64,000 nt of DNA. It comes from JAUSPI01 sp964454305. GTDB taxonomy: Bacteria; Desulfobacterota; Syntrophia; Syntrophales; JADFWA01. Both the position numbers and the translations under genes were made by a program. The notes under the pieces are model-generated. The model did not search any database. It was not told where the DNA came from and worked only from the letters and a program-made list of their open reading frames with translations. The stretch spans positions 18,005-82,004 of the forward strand of contig CAYVXX010000002.1 in the NCBI GenBank assembly GCA_964454305.1, written 5' to 3'. Below are positions 59,635 to 64,000 of this stretch, piece after piece (position 1 is the stretch's first letter; each line of letters begins with the position of its first letter).

Positions 59635-59719
59635 GTGTGAGGCACAAAGGCACAAAGAATAATAAAAAAGTGAAGAATTAAAAATTCTTAAGCTTTGACC
59701 CTTAGTCCTTAATTGGTGT

Positions 59720-60502
59720 TTGATGAATAAAGTTTCTACCACCATCGATAATCTGGGAAGGTCCGTCCTGCACAATGTCGAGGAGATGGGCAATCTTCTC
59801 CTCCTCTTCATTTCGGTCTTAAGCTGGATGATCAGGCCCCCCTTAAAGCTCCGGAGCATCTTCAAGCAGATGGAATTTGTCGGTGTCAAATCAATCTTTG
59901 TCGTTGTCCTGACCGGCACCTTTACAGGCATGGTTCTGGCTCTCCAGGGATATCATGGTTTCAGAATGTTCAGCGCAGAGAGCCTGGTCGGCTCTACGGT
60001 AGCCCTCGGCATGACCAGAGAACTCGGTCCAGTCCTCACGTCTCTTATGGTAACGGCCAGAGCTGGTTCCGCCATGGCTGCGGAGCTGGGAACCATGCGC
60101 GTTACTGAACAGATCGATGCCCTCTCCGTCATGGCGGCAAATCCCGTCAAACATCTCATCGTTCCGAGAGTCATTGCAGGGGTTATTATGGTCCCTGTTT
60201 TAACCATAGTGTCGGATTTCATGGGAATACTGGGCGGCTACTTTGTAGGTGTTGTCCTCCTGAACATCAATTCAGGCATCTTTGTCAAAAATATCACCAG
60301 GTATGTTGAGCTGGACGATATTTATAACGGATTGATTAAAGCGACGGTCTTCGGCCTGATCCTGTCTCTGGTCGGCTGTTACAAGGGGTTCAATACCAGC
60401 GGGGGCGCGGAAGGCGTCGGGAAAGCGACAACGGAGGCGGTGGTACTGGCTTCGATAACCATACTGGTAAGCGATTATTTCCTCACCGCTATTATGTTCT
60501 GA
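59720..60502 (+). CDS. mlaE: Mla-type phospholipid ABC transporter permease
   Basis: A 260-residue inner-membrane protein of the MlaE (DUF140) family, with five or six transmembrane helices. Features include VKSIFVVVLTGTFTGMVLAL, ELGPVLTSLMVTARAGSAMA, AAELGTMRVTEQIDALSVMA and GCYKGFNTSGGAEGVGKATT. With MlaF it transports phospholipids between the membranes and so preserves outer-membrane lipid asymmetry. It lacks a good ribosome binding site at ATG 59720. mlaF begins one base after its stop. Confidence 0.95.
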   Translation: MMNKVSTTIDNLGRSVLHNVEEMGNLLLLFISVLSWMIRPPLKLRSIFKQMEFVGVKSIFVVVLTGTFTGMVLALQGYHGFRMFSAESLVGSTVALGMTRELGPVLTSLMVTARAGSAMAAELGTMRVTEQIDALSVMAANPVKHLIVPRVIAGVIMVPVLTIVSDFMGILGGYFVGVVLLNINSGIFVKNITRYVELDDIYNGLIKATVFGLILSLVGCYKGFNTSGGAEGVGKATTEAVVLASITILVSDYFLTAIMF

Positions 60503-60503
60503 T

Positions 60504-61259
60504 ATGGCAAATATAATTGAAATTATTGATCTTCATAAATCGTTCAGAGAACAAAAAGTCCTGGACGGGGTTAATCTCGAGATCGAAGAGGGGAAAACAA
60601 CGGTAATCATCGGGAGAAGCGGAGGGGGGAAGAGCGTTCTCCTGAAGCATATCATAAGGCTCCTCAAACCGGACAGCGGTCAAGTCTTAATAGATGGCAC
60701 CGATATTACAACCCTCAATGACAGGGATCTTAACGAAATTAGAAAGAAGTTCGGGATGCTCTTCCAGGAGAGTGCTCTTTTCGACTCGATGAATGTGGGA
60801 GAGAATGTGGCATTTCCTTTGAGAGAACAGACAAAGATGAAGGATGATGAGATAAAAAAAATCGTTGCCGACAGGCTCAGGGCGGTCGGACTCACCGGCA
60901 TCGAGGACAAGATGCCCTCCGAACTGAGCGGCGGTATGAGAAAGAGGGTGGGACTGGCGAGGGCGATCGCTATGCACCCCCAGATGGTTCTCTTTGATGA
61001 GCCCACAACGGGCCTTGATCCAATTATGACCGAAGCGATAAACAACCTGATCATCGATACCCAGAAAAATTTCAACCTGACAAGCATCGTCATCAGCCAC
61101 GATGTTGCATCCATCTTCAAAATCGGTCACAAAATAGCAATGTTACATGAAGGAAAGATAGTGGAATACGGGACACCCGAAGAAATTAGAAAATCAAAAA
61201 ATCCGGTACTGGAGCAATTTCTTTCAGGAAACACTGAAGGTCCGATCAAGGTGATATAA
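60504..61259 (+). CDS. mlaF: Mla-type ABC transporter ATP-binding protein
   Basis: A 251-residue ABC ATPase. Walker A is GRSGGGKSVLLKHI, the Q loop KKFGMLFQESALFDSMNVGE, the signature ELSGGMRKRVGLARAIAMHP, Walker B MVLFDEPTTGLDP and the switch His in IVISHDVAS. It drives the MlaE permease. It overlaps neither neighbour but is one base after mlaE. The usual MlaB (STAS) and MlaC partners are not encoded here. Confidence 0.96.
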   Translation: MANIIEIIDLHKSFREQKVLDGVNLEIEEGKTTVIIGRSGGGKSVLLKHIIRLLKPDSGQVLIDGTDITTLNDRDLNEIRKKFGMLFQESALFDSMNVGENVAFPLREQTKMKDDEIKKIVADRLRAVGLTGIEDKMPSELSGGMRKRVGLARAIAMHPQMVLFDEPTTGLDPIMTEAINNLIIDTQKNFNLTSIVISHDVASIFKIGHKIAMLHEGKIVEYGTPEEIRKSKNPVLEQFLSGNTEGPIKVI

Positions 61260-61333
61260 ATCACGGGGTTCGAATGAACAACAACGTTTCATTCTACCTC
61301 TTTACCTCTTAACTCCTAAAGCGGAGGCGCAAG

Positions 61334-62743
61334 ATGTCGTCAATTAGTTCAGAAGCAAAGGTGGGTTTGTTCGTCCTGGTGGGCTTAATCATACTGGGAT
61401 ACATGTCATTCAGGGTGGGAGAGTACGGCTTCGGTTTTAAAAAAGGATATCTTGTAGATGTTGTATTTGACAATGCGGCAGGGCTGGAGAAGGATGCCTC
61501 GGTCCAGATCGCCGGTGTAGAGGTGGGAAGAGTAGAAACGATAAGACTCAAAGATGGAAAGGCCCTTGTAACCATGCGGGTACTTCCGGAGGTTAAGCTG
61601 GAACAAGATGCGGTGGCATCTATTAAAACTCACGGCATCCTGGGAGAGAAGTACATAGAAATTGTGCCGGGAACAAAAGGCGAGGCTTTCATTGCGGAGG
61701 GGGGAGAGATCACAAATGTGCAGCGTCAGGCCGATATCGACAGACTGTTGACACAGGTCGGTTCGATAGCCGATGACGTAAAGGTGATAACCACATCCTT
61801 GAGCAGGGTTCTGGGAGGAGAAGAAGGTGAAGAGTCGCTCAAAAGTATTGTCAGAAACACGAGAGATCTCACTGAGAACCTCAACAAGGTCGTGAAACAA
61901 AATGACGAAAAATTCTCCCAGATGATCACAAGCCTGAGGGAGGCTTCCATACAGATGGAGAAAACGTTTGCCTCTCTCAGTGAAATAACGGAGGGGATAA
62001 ATAAGGGGAAGGGGACGATTGGACGTCTTGTCAAAGACGATTCTACTATCGACAAACTCAATAAAACCCTCGCTTCCCTTCAGGAGATCTCCGATAAGAT
62101 CAATCAGGGCAAGGGAACGATCGGCAAACTGATACATGATGATGAAACGGTTGATAATCTTAATGAAACCCTGTCAGGCATCAACAGATATGTGACCAAG
62201 GCGGAACAGTTCAGGACATTCTTAAGCTACCGGGGCGAATATCTCTTGGATAAAAGTAATGCAAAAAGCTATCTCGAGCTGAAGATCCAGCCCAAGGAGG
62301 ATAAGTTTTACATTCTCGGCCTTGTAACTGATCCGAGGGGGAGAAGAACGGTAAAAGATTCTACAACTAACGGGGCAACTACCCGTACAGAGGAGTGGGA
62401 AAAAAATGGACTCCTCTTCAATGTAGAGATCGCCAAGAGATGGAAAGATGTCGTTCTAAGGGGTGGTCTTCTGGAATCTACCGGTGGTTTAGGAATAGAT
62501 TATTTTGCCTTTGATGACAATCTTATGTTCACCTTTGAGGCGTTCGATTTTGATCCAGACAGACGTGGACATCTCAAGGCATTTGCCGAATACAGGCTAT
62601 TCAAGCACCTGTATCTCTCGGCAGGGTGGGATGACTTTATCAGTGACGAGGGGAATGAATCACCCTTCGTCGGAATTGCGATACGGTTCGAAGATGAAGA
62701 TCTCAAATACCTCCTGACCAGTGCGCCAATACCCAAGGATTAA
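61334..62743 (+). CDS. mlaD: MCE-domain (MlaD-type) protein with repeat region and beta-rich C-terminus
   Basis: A 469-residue protein, about two to three times longer than E. coli MlaD. One N-terminal helix (about residues 8-28) is followed by the MCE domain (VVFDNAAGLEKDASVQIAGV; GRVETIRLKDGKALVTMRVL; ILGEKYIEIVPG). A helical part then contains a tandem repeat, INKGKGTIGRLVKDDSTIDK and INQGKGTIGKLIHDDETVDN, 44 residues apart. The C-terminal about 150 residues are a run of alternating, amphipathic beta strands (VVLRGGLLESTGGLGIDYFA; FKHLYLSAGWDDFIS) that look like outer-membrane barrel strands. GGAGG precedes the ATG. It may bridge the periplasm as the lipid conduit. Confidence 0.88.
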   Translation: MSSISSEAKVGLFVLVGLIILGYMSFRVGEYGFGFKKGYLVDVVFDNAAGLEKDASVQIAGVEVGRVETIRLKDGKALVTMRVLPEVKLEQDAVASIKTHGILGEKYIEIVPGTKGEAFIAEGGEITNVQRQADIDRLLTQVGSIADDVKVITTSLSRVLGGEEGEESLKSIVRNTRDLTENLNKVVKQNDEKFSQMITSLREASIQMEKTFASLSEITEGINKGKGTIGRLVKDDSTIDKLNKTLASLQEISDKINQGKGTIGKLIHDDETVDNLNETLSGINRYVTKAEQFRTFLSYRGEYLLDKSNAKSYLELKIQPKEDKFYILGLVTDPRGRRTVKDSTTNGATTRTEEWEKNGLLFNVEIAKRWKDVVLRGGLLESTGGLGIDYFAFDDNLMFTFEAFDFDPDRRGHLKAFAEYRLFKHLYLSAGWDDFISDEGNESPFVGIAIRFEDEDLKYLLTSAPIPKD

Positions 62744-62853
62744 TCCCTGGGTGCTCTCTATCCGCCACAGCGTAATTGCTACAAAAGAAGAGACGATAGT
62801 TCCGTTATCCCCTTTCAAACGATCTGCCTGAACGGATCAATAATGAGTAGATA

Positions 62854-63780
62854 ATGAATACTATTGCTGTCCGAACAATCCTTCCTATATTGCTTTTGAT
62901 AGGAACGGGTTATCTGTCCCGGAGGATAAATGTCTTAAAGGCGGGGGACGAACGGGTACTCAATGCCTTTGTCTATTATTTTGCCCTTCCAGCTCTTTTC
63001 TTTATTAATATGTCTGAGTTGCGATTTACTCAAGCAACCTACATATTTGCCGTTGCTGCCTTTGTTCCTGTTTTCGTAGTGGTTGCAATTTACATACTGC
63101 TTTACTGGATAATAGGTTTCTCGCGTGACAGGCTTTATCTTCTGATTACATGTACCGTTTTTGGAAGCCACGCCTTCTTCGGAATTCCCTTTATCGTCTT
63201 TGCCTTTCCTACAATTCAGGGTGAACAGCTTGCGATACTCTCCGCTTCTTCCATCTCTATCGTCGGGGTATCATTTTCCCTCACAGTTCTCGAGTTTTAT
63301 AAGTTAGGGAGCGTCAAAATATGGGAAGGAATCAAGCAGGTTGCAAAGAGGCTTTCGAAAAATCCCTTGATCATTTCAATTTTTTTTGGGTTTCTCTTCT
63401 CACTTTTCCATCTTGAGGTGCCTCATGCTTTTTCGACCTTTTTACACATGTTAGGAAAAACGACGGCAACCGTGGCGATCTTTATGCTTGGTGTCTTCCT
63501 TTACGGGAGGACATACACAAAGATCGGCGAGGCTTTCAAGCTAAGCCTGCTGCGGATAATAGTGTTACCGGTTATCGGGCTCATAACTACAAGGCTTTTT
63601 GGGCTTCATGATATTGAAAGGGCGGTTCTGGTGCTCATGTACAGCATGCCTTTGGCGCTCTCCATGATTATACTGAGCGAACGATACGATTTCCATGTAG
63701 AAACGATTGCTTCCGTGATTATGATTTCTTCACTTGCAGCAGGGTTATATTTAAATATCTGGCTTATGATTGTGCAATAA
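62854..63780 (+). CDS. AEC-family transporter (auxin efflux carrier type)
   Basis: A 308-residue inner-membrane transporter with about ten hydrophobic helices in two halves, typical of the AEC family. Features are LLIGTGYLSRRINVLKAGDE, NAFVYYFALPALFFINMSEL, FGSHAFFGIPFIVFAFPTIQ, LSKNPLIISIFFGFLFSLFH and MPLALSMIILSERYD. Bacterial members export or import carboxylates such as malate or malonate; the substrate is unknown here. It follows mlaD after 110 bases and is probably a separate unit, though no promoter is clear. Confidence 0.88.
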   Translation: MNTIAVRTILPILLLIGTGYLSRRINVLKAGDERVLNAFVYYFALPALFFINMSELRFTQATYIFAVAAFVPVFVVVAIYILLYWIIGFSRDRLYLLITCTVFGSHAFFGIPFIVFAFPTIQGEQLAILSASSISIVGVSFSLTVLEFYKLGSVKIWEGIKQVAKRLSKNPLIISIFFGFLFSLFHLEVPHAFSTFLHMLGKTTATVAIFMLGVFLYGRTYTKIGEAFKLSLLRIIVLPVIGLITTRLFGLHDIERAVLVLMYSMPLALSMIILSERYDFHVETIASVIMISSLAAGLYLNIWLMIVQ

Positions 63781-63867
63781 AGAAGGACGTTCTTTCCGTT
63801 ATTTAGCAATAGTCCTACAAATGAAGGGAAAACGCCCTTTTCTCTTGCAGCATGTTTATAACCCCGC

Positions 63868-63946
63868 TAACCGGTACGCACGAGGAGATGAGCTTGAGCG
63901 GAGCTGAAGTTGCTTGCGCTGCAACTAAAAACCTCGTCCCACCGGC
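63868..63946. other. Candidate structured element: three-way junction
   Basis: CCGGT (63871-63875) pairs with ACCGG (63941-63945) and CACGAGG (63879-63885) with CCTCGT (63932-63937). Inside are hairpins AGCT/AGCT (63891-63905) and AGTTGC/GCAACT (63908-63926). There is no coding potential. I do not recognise a known RNA family. A further hairpin, GTTACC/GGTAAC, lies at 63967-63996. Confidence 0.45.
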
Positions 63947-64000
63947 CAGTTGACTCATAATAAAATGTTACCGAAGGATAAGAGATAGAAGGTAACGTTG

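Noticed and set aside
63868..63963. Integron attC site at the right end
   Set aside because: GCTAAC and GTTGAC flank a folded segment, but they do not fit the RYYYAAC/GTTRRRY boxes well and no integrase or cassette array is seen.

Overview
The window reads as chromosome of an anaerobic, Gram-negative bacterium of the former Deltaproteobacteria (Desulfobacterota, possibly Syntrophales-like). This is an inference from gene content: siroheme-dependent (Ahb) heme synthesis, a selenocysteine formate dehydrogenase with a Tat signal, MobB, sodium-pump decarboxylase subunits, a TAXI-type TRAP transporter, a PurSL-type FGAM synthase, and Tol-Pal and Mla envelope systems. I see no phage, transposase, CRISPR or plasmid genes. 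The accessory DNA consists of short intergenic repeat families.

Layout. 1-1254 (minus): precorrin-2 dehydrogenase-like gene, then the start of a PurS/PurL gene cut by the window edge. 1412-8717 (plus): prmA, rsmE, RDD protein, tRNA-Phe, ctpA, divergent deacetylase, TPR lipoprotein, DUF4292-like lipoprotein. 8727-13840 (minus): tolQ-tolR-tolA/tonB-tolB-pal-cpoB. 13996-15645 (plus): orphan peptide-binding lipoprotein. 15694-18986 (minus): adenylate/guanylate cyclase, PilZ, YIP1 and baeRF genes; the last has a perfect sigma-70 promoter next to the trpA stop. 19219-26710 (minus): complete trpEGDCFBA operon behind a classical attenuator with a Trp-Trp-Trp leader peptide. 26846-27679 (plus): zinc-ribbon rhomboid. 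27931-33098 (minus): TAXI/TRAP transporter, small membrane protein, MobB, DUF364 protein. 33552-35151 (plus): decarboxylase gamma, beta and biotin-carrier genes without an alpha subunit. 35669-48708 (plus): NtrB/NtrC-like pair, then ccsA-hemA-hemC-cobA/hemD-ahbC-hemB-ahbD-ahbA/B, nitroreductase and isochorismatase-like genes. 48780-52919 (minus): fdhAB and tRNA-Thr. 53107-63780 (plus): CHASE2 cyclase, a double-length alanine racemase, two tandem D-Ala-D-Ala ligase paralogues, mlaE-mlaF-mlaD and an AEC transporter.

How the genes work together. The heme cluster leads from glutamyl-tRNA to precorrin-2. The gene at 610-1254 can make siroheme, and AhbA/B, AhbC and AhbD then convert siroheme to heme. 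hemL and a second siroheme decarboxylase subunit are not in the window. MobB and formate dehydrogenase share molybdopterin chemistry.

Points most worth a second look: the alr-ddl-ddl cluster, where the second ligase carries Phe at the position of E. coli DdlB Tyr216 (a substitution known to allow D-Ala-D-lactate synthesis) and the racemase has about 255 extra residues; hemC, which seems to start at ATT; the trp attenuator followed by a second terminator; the lone siroheme decarboxylase gene; and three repeat families, one of which encodes the end of a protein.
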